The notes under the pieces are model-generated. The model searched no databases, was not told the origin of the DNA, and saw only the letters and a program-made list of their open reading frames with translations. Of a stretch of 64,000 nt of DNA, positions 44,288-52,525 are shown piece by piece. The translations under genes and the position numbers were made by a program. The stretch's first letter is position 1. Each line of letters starts with the position of its first letter. Origin of the DNA: JASBYZ01 sp029983705 (lineage in GTDB: Bacteria > Actinomycetota > Coriobacteriia > Coriobacteriales > JAEZZM01); assembly GCA_965119715.1 (NCBI GenBank), contig OZ221969.1:1426001-1490000 (forward strand), given 5' to 3'.

Positions 44288-44357
44288 GAGGCCTATCACT
44301 CCCTGATAAAAAATACAGGTACACCTTTGTAAGACGTACCTGCAAATAAGCTACTTA

Positions 44358-45248
44358 CTATAAAACTTTAAAGCCGTAGTCTTCAAAGATCCTCTTAGCA
44401 TCATCTGATTTGAGATACTCAAAGAAGTTCTTAGCAGCTTCGTTCTTCTCGCCTTGTTTCATGATTGCATATGGGTAAGTTACCTTGTCATGACCCTCTA
44501 CAACAGAAACGATTTCTACCTTGTCCTTTTGGGTAAGAGCATCAGTCTTGTAAACAAAACCAGCGTCAACCTCACCAGCAGCAACATAGGTTAGAACCTG
44601 GGTAACGTCTTTACCTTGAACAAGCTTGCCCTCAAGGTCTTTTTGGATTCCAGCGCTCTCGATTGATTGGGTAGCATATTTACCAGCAGGTACTGATTTA
44701 GGCTCACCAATAGCAACCTTGTTTACCTCTGCCTTAGTAAGGTCTTTGTTGTCTTTGATGTCAAGCTTTGAACCCTTAGGAACGATTAATACAAGCTCAT
44801 TCTCAAGAAGATCTTGGCGAGTACCATCTAAAACAGCGTCGCCCTTCTCAGCATCATCCATCTTTGCTTGGTTAGCAGAAATGAACATATCAGCTGGAGC
44901 ACCTTGTAGGATTTGCTCTACAAGAGTACCTGAACCACCATAGTTAGGCTTGATGGTTACTTCTTTTTGAGTCTCATTGTACTTAGCAATGATGTCATTG
45001 AGAGACTTCTCGAGTGATGCTGCAGCTTGTACTGCTACCTCGCCCTTTACGCTAGAAGCAGCTTCTTTGTTAGCTTCCTCCTTCTTTGGCTCTTCTGCCT
45101 TAGGCTCGGTCTTTGTTTGCTCGCTTGATTGGCTTTGGGCTGTCTCAGCTTGTTGTGCACCCTGTCCACCGCAAGCAACTACAAATACAAGACAAAATGC
45201 TGCAGTTAGTAAAGCGAGAAGCTTTACCCCTGTGACTTTCTTAGTCAT
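44358..45248 (-). CDS. modA: Molybdate ABC transporter substrate-binding lipoprotein
   Basis: This 296-residue protein has a lipoprotein signal peptide with lipobox VVAC near residue 26, a Glu/Lys/Ala-rich linker to residue 70, and a periplasmic-binding-protein II core (VAVQAAASLEKSLNDIIAKY; NYGGSGTLVEQILQGAPADM; YVAAGEVDAGFVYKTDA), all typical of ModA. The ATG at 45248 follows AAAAGGAGG, a strong ribosome binding site. It is the first gene of modABC and should bind molybdate or tungstate outside the cell. Confidence 0.94.
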   Translation of the reverse strand: MTKKVTGVKLLALLTAAFCLVFVVACGGQGAQQAETAQSQSSEQTKTEPKAEEPKKEEANKEAASSVKGEVAVQAAASLEKSLNDIIAKYNETQKEVTIKPNYGGSGTLVEQILQGAPADMFISANQAKMDDAEKGDAVLDGTRQDLLENELVLIVPKGSKLDIKDNKDLTKAEVNKVAIGEPKSVPAGKYATQSIESAGIQKDLEGKLVQGKDVTQVLTYVAAGEVDAGFVYKTDALTQKDKVEIVSVVEGHDKVTYPYAIMKQGEKNEAAKNFFEYLKSDDAKRIFEDYGFKVL

Positions 45249-45294
45249 TCAGTAATCCTCCTTTTAAGAATTAGACTGTATTATCTTAAAAGAA

Positions 45295-45323
45295 ATTATA
45301 CTGTACTTTAAATAATATTAAAG
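45295..45323 (-). promoter_or_regulatory. Candidate modABC promoter with overlapping inverted repeat
   Basis: On the minus strand a perfect TATAAT lies at 45300-45295. The repeat CTTTAA-N6-TTAAAG (45306-45323) covers the -35 position, where a repressor could act. The -35 itself is weak. The rest of the 140-bp gap is AT-rich and shows nothing else. Confidence 0.4.
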
Positions 45324-45388
45324 GCACAAACTATCAAATAAACAAAGGTCAATTATCATATTTTTAGATATATATAATAAAAAGATAA

Positions 45389-45862
45389 TTAAAGCTCGTC
45401 TTTACCTGGTTTAATTCCGCAGGCAAAGGGCACGCTTGTGTCACGTTTTTCTAGTAAATGAAGATGATAGTGTAGCCTCATATCGGCGTATTCATGATTA
45501 AAATCAATTGTAACTTTTGTATCATCCATTGAAATTACTTTACCTGGTACAAAGTCTCCCCACCAGCGCCTCACTCCTAAGCGTTTGCCAAGCTTAAGGC
45601 TTCCCTGAGTTTGAATTTTGGAGCGCTTAAAGCTTTTAATTTTCTTTTTATCATAGGCGCCGTAGGCCTCTTGAGCCTCAAGGATGAACTTTCGCTCTTC
45701 TCCTTCCACCATTTTAGAAAGGTGTTTTTCAACCGCAGGATGTATAAGAGAGTAACCACTTAAGACTGAGCTTGGGTCTTCAGCCGTGCTTGAGGCTAAA
45801 ATATTTCCCTCTTCATCAGTTAAGGTGTAGTAAAAAATATATTCTTCACCGCGCATTGCCAT
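45389..45862 (-). CDS. SlyD-like FKBP-type peptidyl-prolyl isomerase
   Basis: This 157-residue protein has the SlyD arrangement: a split FKBP domain (YTLTDEEGNILASS; HPAVEKHLSKMVEGEERKF) with an insert-in-flap region (KLGKRLGVRRWWGDFVPGKV) and a closing strand TIDFNHEYADMRLHYHL. SlyD proteins act as chaperones and prolyl isomerases in the cytoplasm. The His-rich metal-binding tail of E. coli SlyD is missing. The ATG at 45862 follows AGGAG. It lies 9 bp after the EFR1 gene and before modA. Confidence 0.85.
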   Translation of the reverse strand: MAMRGEEYIFYYTLTDEEGNILASSTAEDPSSVLSGYSLIHPAVEKHLSKMVEGEERKFILEAQEAYGAYDKKKIKSFKRSKIQTQGSLKLGKRLGVRRWWGDFVPGKVISMDDTKVTIDFNHEYADMRLHYHLHLLEKRDTSVPFACGIKPGKDEL

Positions 45863-45871
45863 AGTGCACTC

Positions 45872-46651
45872 CTAGTTGACCATAAGATCTTTGGTGGATA
45901 CGTAAGGATTTTTATATCTTCCCCAAATTCTTGATTGAAGATTAAGATAAATCGCATCTTTTAGACAGCGATGCATACAACTCAAGCACTGCTCACACCT
46001 ATCTAAAAACTGTGGGATACCTTTAATGAGTCTAATATTTTTTGCAGGACAAATAAGCTCACAGATCTTACACGAGTTGCACGCATCACTAACTTTAAAG
46101 CGTCGCCCTTGCTTATGTGGGTCAAAAAATTTATGTGCAAGTGAGAAAATCGAGGCAGATAAAACTTTGTAATCTGCAAAATGTTGATACCCATCTTTTA
46201 AGTTAGATGCAATTTCTTGCAGTTTTTGCGCGTTAGTTGCATAGCGTGTATCTATAGTTTTCTCACTTGGCTCTGGGTAAAGAAGCTGGTTATTTGCTGG
46301 ATACACAAGGGTGTAGCTTGAGTACAAAGAACTACCCTTCTTGTCTATAATCCTCTCAAAACTTTTATGACAAGACCCGTCAATTCCCCCGCAGCAGCAT
46401 ACGCTTACAACTTGTGCTCCATCTGGAAAGTCTAAGTGCTCAAGATAGTCTTTTACCATCAAAGGCAAATCTCCCACATAGCATGGATACACAGCAATAA
46501 TGCGCTCATAAGAAGCTAGATTATATGTCTCAAGTCCAAAGACAATGCGGACAAACTGAGCGTCTTTAAGCAGGCAAGAGAGGCTTTGAGCTGCGTGATA
46601 GCTATTTCCAGTGCCACTAAAATAAAAAATAATGGTGCTTTTATCTGCCAT
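45872..46651 (-). CDS. EFR1 family flavodoxin/ferredoxin fusion protein
   Basis: This 259-residue protein has an N-terminal flavodoxin-like fold with the FMN phosphate loop FYFSGTGNSYHAA and two C-terminal 4Fe-4S clusters (CNSCKICELICP and CEQCLSCMHRC). EFR1-type ferredoxins occur in anaerobes and are thought to shuttle electrons; partners are unknown. The ATG at 46651 is preceded by a GGGGGG run. It lies 40 bp past the ribosomal-operon terminator, so it is a separate transcription unit with the FKBP gene. Confidence 0.9.
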   Translation of the reverse strand: MADKSTIIFYFSGTGNSYHAAQSLSCLLKDAQFVRIVFGLETYNLASYERIIAVYPCYVGDLPLMVKDYLEHLDFPDGAQVVSVCCCGGIDGSCHKSFERIIDKKGSSLYSSYTLVYPANNQLLYPEPSEKTIDTRYATNAQKLQEIASNLKDGYQHFADYKVLSASIFSLAHKFFDPHKQGRRFKVSDACNSCKICELICPAKNIRLIKGIPQFLDRCEQCLSCMHRCLKDAIYLNLQSRIWGRYKNPYVSTKDLMVN

Positions 46652-46691
46652 AGTTTATCGTGCCCCCCTTATCGCCCAACTCTAAGCTTAC

Positions 46692-46731
46692 AAAAAATAA
46701 GGACCCAAACCTTTAAGATGTTTGAGCCCTT
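46692..46731 (-). terminator. Intrinsic terminator of the infC-rpmI-rplT operon
   Basis: On the minus strand AAGGGCTCAAAC (46731-46720) pairs with GTTTGGGTCCTT (46710-46699) through two G-U pairs; a T-rich tail follows (46698-46692). Confidence 0.92.
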
Positions 46732-46761
46732 ATAGCATAACTTAAATTACTAAAGTTGCAT

Positions 46762-47121
46762 TTATGCTTCTACAGCCTTTTTTGCTACTTCGCAAATATC
46801 TGCAAATGACTGAGGATCATTGATAGCCATGTCAGAAAGAACCTTTCTGTCTAGCTCAATGCCAGCCTTCTTAAGGCCGTTCATAAATACTGAGTATGAA
46901 AGACCATTTAGGCGAGCACCTGCATTAATGCGGGTAATCCAGAGGCGTCTAATCTCGCGCTTCTTGTTACGTCTATCACGATATTGATACTGTAAAGAAT
47001 GGTTGAGCTGATCTTTAGCTGCAACATACTTACGTGACTTATCACCATAATAACCCTTAGCTTGGGCAAGGGTATTTCTACGCTTTTTACGAGCGTTAAC
47101 CGCTCTCTTTACTCTAGGCAT
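46762..47121 (-). CDS. rplT: 50S ribosomal protein L20
   Basis: This 119-residue basic protein has the L20 sequence PRVKRAVNARKKRRNTLAQA and LWITRINAGARLNGLSYS. It binds 23S rRNA early in 50S assembly and is normally encoded after rpmI and infC, as here. AGGAG precedes the ATG. It is the last gene before the operon terminator. Confidence 0.98.
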   Translation of the reverse strand: MPRVKRAVNARKKRRNTLAQAKGYYGDKSRKYVAAKDQLNHSLQYQYRDRRNKKREIRRLWITRINAGARLNGLSYSVFMNGLKKAGIELDRKVLSDMAINDPQSFADICEVAKKAVEA

Positions 47122-47160
47122 CTAATTTCACTCCTATATTTTAAAAATCGATCGCGGTTA

Positions 47161-47352
47161 TTAGTTCAAACGCTCAAGTACGTTCTTGTGGTCTGCAGCA
47201 GTTACTACAGCTGGCTTTCTAAAGCCGCGCTTTCTCTTTTGAGACTTCTTGGTAAGAATATGGCTCTTGAAAGCTTTTCCGCGCATAAGCTTGCCCGTGC
47301 CGGTCTTTCTAAAGCGCTTTGCAGTGCCTTTGTGCGTCTTCATTTTAGGCAT
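47161..47352 (-). CDS. rpmI: 50S ribosomal protein L35
   Basis: This 63-residue protein begins PKMKTHKGTAKRFRKTGTGK, the invariant L35 start. It lies between infC (67 bp) and rplT (39 bp) in the standard order. AAAGGAG precedes the ATG. Confidence 0.98.
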   Translation of the reverse strand: MPKMKTHKGTAKRFRKTGTGKLMRGKAFKSHILTKKSQKRKRGFRKPAVVTAADHKNVLERLN

Positions 47353-47419
47353 GAGTAAATCTCCTTTTATTACGACTCTACTTAATTCTTAAGAGTAATT
47401 GCTAATTAATGTGTGTGGC

Positions 47420-47947
47420 TTACTTGTTGTCACTTCTTAAAGGTGAAATCATCATATGCATGTTTCTGCCTTCAAGCTTTGGCTGACTATCGATTTGAGC
47501 CACATCTTTTAAGTCTTCAGCAAGCTTTTCAAGCACCTGAATGCCTTGTTCTGGATGAGCCATTTCACGTCCTCTGAACATGATGGTCACCTTAACCTTA
47601 GCTCCTGAATTTAAGAAACGAAGAATATGATTTTTCTTGGTGTTATAGTCACCAACATCAATCTTTGGTCTAAACTTCATCTCTTTAACTTCAACTTTGT
47701 GCTGCTTTTTCTTAGCTTGCTTAGCTTTAATCTCTTGATCGTATTTAAACTTTTTAAAGTCCATAACACGACAAACTGGTGGATCTGCTTGTGGAGCAAT
47801 CTCTACCAAATCAAAGCCCTGGTCCTCAGCGATTCTTAAGGCATCGCGAACGTCAAAAATACCTAGTTGACCTCCGTCATAACCAATTAAACGAACAGCT
47901 TTTGCAGTTATCTCGTCATTAACACGAGTATCGTCTGCTTTAGATAT
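47420..47947 (-). CDS. infC: Translation initiation factor IF-3 (probable AUA start)
   Basis: IF-3 binds the 30S subunit and checks the start codon. The protein has both domains: RVNDEITAKAVRLIGYDGG at the N-terminus and EMKFRPKIDVGDYNTKKNHI toward the C-terminus. The family start aligns with ISKADDTRVNDE, whose first codon is ATA at 47947-47945, nine bases after GGAGG and giving 175 residues. An in-frame ATG at 48013 would add 22 residues unlike any IF-3 and would fall inside a terminator hairpin. Rare start codons are a known self-control device for infC; AUA here is inferred. Confidence 0.9.
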   Translation of the reverse strand: MSKADDTRVNDEITAKAVRLIGYDGGQLGIFDVRDALRIAEDQGFDLVEIAPQADPPVCRVMDFKKFKYDQEIKAKQAKKKQHKVEVKEMKFRPKIDVGDYNTKKNHILRFLNSGAKVKVTIMFRGREMAHPEQGIQVLEKLAEDLKDVAQIDSQPKLEGRNMHMMISPLRSDNK

Positions 47948-47988
47948 AGGTCTACACCTCCAAGGTTTGGCACGCCTATTTGTGCCAT

Positions 47989-48026
47989 AAAAAAATCTTC
48001 CAGCTATAAACACATAACCTGGAAGA
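47989..48026 (-). terminator. Leader terminator (attenuator) in front of infC
   Basis: On the minus strand TCTTCCAG (48026-48019) pairs perfectly with CTGGAAGA (48003-47996) around a 15-nt loop, followed by seven T (47995-47989). It lies about 40 bp before the infC start, inside the leader, and so can only act as an attenuator. Confidence 0.85.
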
Positions 48027-48247
48027 CATCAAAAATAAGGCTCATAAGTGAGCTTGTATATATTTTTTAATGTAAACCAGGAAGCATTAGTTAAAAGCCA
48101 CAAGGTGGGAGCTTGCTATTAAGCTCCTCTTCTACAAAACAAATACGTTTTGTAATACAGTTCATTTACTTTATCAAATTTGGACACATTTGCAAACACA
48201 AAGATAAAATACGGCAATTCCTGCAAGGGATGCACACATTTATCGAC
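48027..48247 (-). promoter_or_regulatory. infC operon leader and promoter region
   Basis: This 221-bp non-coding stretch before the attenuator holds a second perfect hairpin (GGAGCTT-N6-AAGCTCC at 48108-48127), which may be part of an alternative fold. No ORF is credible. The position and two hairpins fit the ribosomal-protein-type leaders that control infC operons in other Gram-positive bacteria. I cannot assign it to a known leader family by eye. Confidence 0.5.
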
Positions 48248-50005
48248 TTAAGTATCCTCTCCCAAAAGCGATTTTCTTACCTTATCAAGCTTCTCGGCAT
48301 CAACGGGATAAGCTTCTTTAGCAAGTAGTGGATAGTTATCCAAAAGCACTACAAGCTCATCGTGTGCCTTACTTGCGCTCTTTCTGAGAGCCTCTGTATC
48401 AGAAAAAGAGAGCCAGTAGCTTGAATAGCCAAGTTCAGATAAGGCACGCGCACTTGATTTCCAAGCGTTTTCTACGCTCTCCTCTTTCATAGCAGTATCA
48501 AAGATATCTGAGGCATCCATCAGCTCATATGAAACTCTGTTGCGGATCATTTGAGCGCGCTCAGAATGAATCTTTCCTACCGCCATATGAGCAAGTAAGT
48601 CTCCTAAGTTATCAAACAAAAGCTCAATCTTATGTTTAATCATTTGGTGTTCAGCTGTTTTAGCTACAAAGATGATAGTAAGAACTGCAACAGTAGAACC
48701 AATAATCGTCTCTATTCCTCGGTCAAACATGAGTTGGTCAACTTTATCAACCGTTACATGGCCTAAAGATGCAACTATTAACACCAAAGGAACAATTGAG
48801 GCTATAGCAAGCGGGGTGTTCTTTCTGCTTAAGCGCTCATTGAACAACAAGAACACTATCATGAGTAAAAATGCAGCTTCCGGGCTGTGTGCAATGATTG
48901 GGATAACAAGCCAAAAGAGTCCTAAACCTAAAAAGTCTCCAAGCACTCTTGATGCGGTCTTTTCAACTGAATCAAGGCGATCAGGAAACATATGCAAAAT
49001 AAGGCCTGAGGTTAAAAGTGCCCAGTATGGATGTCCAATCTCTAAAACAATAACCGCAATGGTAGAGATTGAACAAGCAATAGCAATTCTTAGCCCCGCA
49101 AAAAATGGACGTGAGTTTGCAGATATAGCTGTTTTAAGCTTATAGGCTGCACTTGGAGTACCAAAGTCACCAGGCTTTACGTCCTCAAAAGAAAACTCAT
49201 TTGAGAGCGCCTGATTAGTATCAAGTGCACGAGCATAATCTAGGTGAATCTTTTCTAGCTTATTTAAAATAGTGCAATACTCTGGTCCCTTTGCAAAACT
49301 AAAGTCCTTATCGGCCTTTAAAAAAGACCAGGCGCGATTAATGTAGCGCGTTGCATCACTTTTTGTACGCGCTAAATCTTCTCTATTAAAGCTGGATTGC
49401 TCGTCAAGCTTTTTAACCTTATGCATGTATTGGTCTACGTACTCATCGGCACTTTCAACGGCCTGTCTACTTGGACGCATTGGGTCTATCAAAACGTCTA
49501 TAAGAGAGATTGCAGAAGACAAAAATGCCGATAAAATCGTGATACCTACCACCATGTAAGGGTCTACATTTCTAGTTCCCACCAAAAAAGCACCTAAGGC
49601 AGTTGCAAATATAAAGTTAATTGGTCCTGGAGGGCCCGTAAAAATGGCGTGATACATAAACGTTGATAAAAAGGCCACCAGGAAAATGATAATTACCAAA
49701 GAACCTGGAATAATGGTGGACATAGCTCCAAGTCCCATACAAGCAGGAATTATAAGGGTAATAACTATTAAAACTTTTAGTCTAATCTTAAGAGGCAAAC
49801 TGTTTGAGAGGCCTGCAGGGGTAAGAGAACCAATAATTGCAATAACGCCTGCACTTGGCCCAAAGAAATAAAAAACCACAAACATTGGGATAATAATACC
49901 TACTACACGTCTTAAGGTTGAAAGCCATGTTTCATTTGACCTTTTAACGGTAAAGAGGTTTTTAAAAATATTTTTAAAAACCTGTGATTTTGATTCTTTT
50001 GACAA
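48248..50005 (-). CDS. FUSC family membrane transporter
   Basis: This 585-residue protein has two blocks of about six membrane helices (residues of about 30-170 and 310-450), each followed by a long cytoplasmic helical part, the layout of FUSC/aromatic-acid exporter proteins. The second block contains RPFFAGLRIAIACSISTIAV and FPDRLDSVEKTASRVLGDFL, matching the FUSC_2 consensus (RVLGTxxG). The start is TTG 50005 after AAGGGG. Substrate is unknown. It is divergent from the DsbA-family gene. Confidence 0.85.
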   Translation of the reverse strand: MSKESKSQVFKNIFKNLFTVKRSNETWLSTLRRVVGIIIPMFVVFYFFGPSAGVIAIIGSLTPAGLSNSLPLKIRLKVLIVITLIIPACMGLGAMSTIIPGSLVIIIFLVAFLSTFMYHAIFTGPPGPINFIFATALGAFLVGTRNVDPYMVVGITILSAFLSSAISLIDVLIDPMRPSRQAVESADEYVDQYMHKVKKLDEQSSFNREDLARTKSDATRYINRAWSFLKADKDFSFAKGPEYCTILNKLEKIHLDYARALDTNQALSNEFSFEDVKPGDFGTPSAAYKLKTAISANSRPFFAGLRIAIACSISTIAVIVLEIGHPYWALLTSGLILHMFPDRLDSVEKTASRVLGDFLGLGLFWLVIPIIAHSPEAAFLLMIVFLLFNERLSRKNTPLAIASIVPLVLIVASLGHVTVDKVDQLMFDRGIETIIGSTVAVLTIIFVAKTAEHQMIKHKIELLFDNLGDLLAHMAVGKIHSERAQMIRNRVSYELMDASDIFDTAMKEESVENAWKSSARALSELGYSSYWLSFSDTEALRKSASKAHDELVVLLDNYPLLAKEAYPVDAEKLDKVRKSLLGEDT

Positions 50006-50075
50006 GTCAAATCCCCTTGTAGTAATGACCTAATTTCACTATAACAAAGCTTTATGCATTAAGGAGCTAAAAATA

Positions 50076-51029
50076 ATGGAAAACTACCTTAACAGAACTG
50101 CACAGAGCGCAAGCTATTATGAGGATTTGGATAGTGAAATTCAAGTCTTTGAATTTACTGATTCCATTTGCACCTGGTGCTGGGGCTCTGAGCCGCAGCT
50201 ACGTGCTTTGGAGTTTTTGTATCCCGATACCTTAAATGTAGATTTTATAACGGGCCGGCTGGTAAAAGATATTCGTGACTTTTTTGCCCCAACAAGCGGC
50301 ATCAAAGAAAATCCAAAACTTGCAAATGAGGCAATCGCCTCACACTGGCAAGAAGCATCCGAGCGCCACCAGATGCCAATCTTAGTAGACACCATGGACT
50401 ATTTTGATGAGCAGAGGCTCTCATCTTATCCTAACAATATTGCCTATAAGGCTGCCCAGTTTCAGTCACGCATAAAAGCAAAGAGGTTTTTAAGGCTTAT
50501 GCGAGAAGCAATCTATATGGAGGGTAAAGCCACTAACACCACAGCAGTACTTGCAAAGCTTGCAGAAGAAGCAGGGCTAGACCTTGGAATGTTTATAGAA
50601 GACTTTAAAGATAAAGATGCCTATAGAGCATTCTTGGACGATAAGGACGCGTGTGCCTACTATCAGGTTAACGGCTTTCCAGCCTTTTTGATTCGTATTG
50701 GCAATAAAGAAACTATACTAAGAGGCTATCAAGGTCTTGAAAACTTTTTAGGCGCTATAGATAAGCTCAGTGAGGGTAAGTATCAAGCACAGATTCCTGA
50801 GCTCAATGAAGAGCATGTACTGAGCTACTTTGATAAGTTTAAAAGCGCCTTTAGTGTTGAGCTTGCTTGTGCATTTAGAGTATCAAAAGAAGATATAAGG
50901 CTTATAAGTATTCTTAACAAGCTTGTTTCTGATAAGCACCTGAGTATGCCCTATGGCAAAGACCTTGCATACTATGTATTTAATGACTCAGATCCGCTTC
51001 ATATAAGCTCTTGGGAAAGCGCACAATAG
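50076..51029 (+). CDS. DsbA family protein (YjbH/SpxH-like)
   Basis: This 317-residue protein has no signal peptide and is likely cytoplasmic. Its thioredoxin-like active site is FTDSICTWCWGSEP (CTWC), and the DsbA-type helical insert and a cis-Pro segment (YYQVNGFPAFLIRIGNK) follow. The CxWCWG pattern matches the FrnE/YjbH branch, in which Bacillota members act as ClpXP adaptors; that role is not shown here. The ATG at 50076 follows AAGGAG. It stands alone, with tRNA-Leu 53 bp downstream. Confidence 0.87.
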   Translation: MENYLNRTAQSASYYEDLDSEIQVFEFTDSICTWCWGSEPQLRALEFLYPDTLNVDFITGRLVKDIRDFFAPTSGIKENPKLANEAIASHWQEASERHQMPILVDTMDYFDEQRLSSYPNNIAYKAAQFQSRIKAKRFLRLMREAIYMEGKATNTTAVLAKLAEEAGLDLGMFIEDFKDKDAYRAFLDDKDACAYYQVNGFPAFLIRIGNKETILRGYQGLENFLGAIDKLSEGKYQAQIPELNEEHVLSYFDKFKSAFSVELACAFRVSKEDIRLISILNKLVSDKHLSMPYGKDLAYYVFNDSDPLHISSWESAQ

Positions 51030-51082
51030 TCCTCTTGCCAAAAGGCGCCCAAATACGCTAAAGTATTCAAGCGCTTATATAA

Positions 51083-51168
51083 GCCCGAGTGGCGGAACGG
51101 CAGACGCAGTGGATTCAAAATCCACCGGGGACCTCCTCGTGTGAGTTCAAATCTCACCTCGGGCACCA
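51083..51168 (+). tRNA. tRNA-Leu (anticodon CAA)
   Basis: The acceptor GCCCGAG pairs with CTCGGGC, followed by A and an encoded CCA. The anticodon stem GTGGA/TCCAC encloses TTCAAAA, giving anticodon CAA (reads UUG). A long variable arm fits class II tRNA-Leu. The T-arm contains GTTCAAATC. Confidence 0.96.
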
Positions 51169-51179
51169 GTTGAATTTTT

Positions 51180-51216
51180 AGAGACTGTAGTCACAATGTG
51201 ATTGCAGTCTCTTTTT
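51180..51216 (+). terminator. Intrinsic terminator after tRNA-Leu
   Basis: AGAGACTGTAGTCAC (51180-51194) pairs with GTGATTGCAGTCTCT (51198-51212), with a 3-nt loop and a T5 tail. Confidence 0.92.
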
Positions 51217-51280
51217 CATTTCTTATAATTAAAAGCCTAAGACTTTTTTGATTACGCTAATCGAATAAGAAAGGCATCTT

Positions 51281-52495
51281 ATGAAGACAGTTGCAATTGT
51301 GGGCACTTTTGATACAAAAGGAGACGAGTTTCTCTACGTTAAAAACCAACTTGAGAAGCTTGGCTTGCAAACCCTCACTATCCACTGCGGAATATTTGAT
51401 CCAGAGTTTGTTCCTAATATTACAAACTCAGAGGTCACTCAAGAGGTTGATATTAATCTTTCTGTAATTGCTGAGCGCCACGACAGAGCTATTGCAACAG
51501 AGGCTATGACCAACGGAGTGAGAGCACTTCTCCCTCGCCTCTACAGAGAAGGCCGCTTTGATGGAGTTATTTCTATGGGAGGGTCTGGTGGCAGTGCCAT
51601 TGCAACTGCTGGCATGCGTGAGTTGCCTTTAGGAGTTCCAAAAATTATGGTCTCCACCATGGCTTCTGGAGATGTCTCAGCATATGTAGGAGCTTCAGAT
51701 ATCATGATGATGCCCTCAATTGTTGACGTAGAAGGCATCAATTCTTTTTCTTCAATCATCTTTAACAATGCAGTTGCTGCTATGGCCGGTATGCTCCAAA
51801 ACGAAATCGAACCTCTGAGCGAGTCTAAGCCACTTATTGCAGCCACTATGTTTGGTGTAACCACCCCTTGCATTCAATATGCAGAAAAATACTTGCAGGA
51901 TAAGGGATATGAGGTTTTGGTATTTCACGCAACAGGCGCCGGCGGCAAGTGTATGGAAAACCTTGTAAAGCAGGGCATTGTTGCCGGAGTGCTTGACCTT
52001 ACTACCACCGAATGGTGTGACGAGCTCTTTGATGGAGTACTAAACGCCGGTCCTGACAGATTAAGCGCTGCAGCCCTCAACGGAGTTCCGGCAGTTGTAT
52101 CAGTTGGAGCGCTTGATATGATTAACTTTGGACCATACGACACGGTTCCAAAAGAGCACAAAGACAGAAATCTTTACAGACACAATCCAAGCGTAACCCT
52201 CATGCGCACTACCAAAGAAGAAAACACAAAGCTTGGCGAGAAGATCGCTGAGAAACTTAATACTTCAACCGGTCCATGCGTACTCGCTCTCCCACTTAAG
52301 GGTGTTTCAATGATTGACCTTGAGGGTCAAGCATTTTATGGACCAGAAGAAGACGAGGCACTCTTTGCTGCTCTCAGAGAAGATATCAACCCAAAGAAGG
52401 TAGATATCAAAGAATATGACATGCACATCAACGATAAAGAATTTGCAGAAGCTTGTTCTCAAACCCTTATCGACCTCATTGAATCACATAAATAG
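51281..52495 (+). CDS. Tm-1-like ATP-binding domain protein (UPF0261)
   Basis: This 404-residue protein has the UPF0261/Tm-1 N-terminal pattern: VAIVGTFDTKGDEFLYVK, then GVISMGGSGGSAIATAGMRE and DIMMMPSIVDVEGINSFSS, a GGSGG loop that binds nucleotide in plant Tm-1. The C-terminal half has FHATGAGGKCMENLVKQGIV. It is encoded 30 bp before a TIM-barrel gene; in plants the two parts are one protein. Bacterial function is unknown. AGAAAGG precedes the ATG. A -10/-35 could lie in 51217-51260. Confidence 0.9.
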   Translation: MKTVAIVGTFDTKGDEFLYVKNQLEKLGLQTLTIHCGIFDPEFVPNITNSEVTQEVDINLSVIAERHDRAIATEAMTNGVRALLPRLYREGRFDGVISMGGSGGSAIATAGMRELPLGVPKIMVSTMASGDVSAYVGASDIMMMPSIVDVEGINSFSSIIFNNAVAAMAGMLQNEIEPLSESKPLIAATMFGVTTPCIQYAEKYLQDKGYEVLVFHATGAGGKCMENLVKQGIVAGVLDLTTTEWCDELFDGVLNAGPDRLSAAALNGVPAVVSVGALDMINFGPYDTVPKEHKDRNLYRHNPSVTLMRTTKEENTKLGEKIAEKLNTSTGPCVLALPLKGVSMIDLEGQAFYGPEEDEALFAALREDINPKKVDIKEYDMHINDKEFAEACSQTLIDLIESHK

Positions 52496-52525
52496 CAACT
52501 ACAAGCATTACTTGAAAGGATAGAT

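Noticed and set aside
47948..48013. IF-3 with an N-terminal extension from ATG 48013
   Set aside because: The ATG is in the loop of an intrinsic terminator, has no ribosome binding site, and the extension is unlike IF-3.
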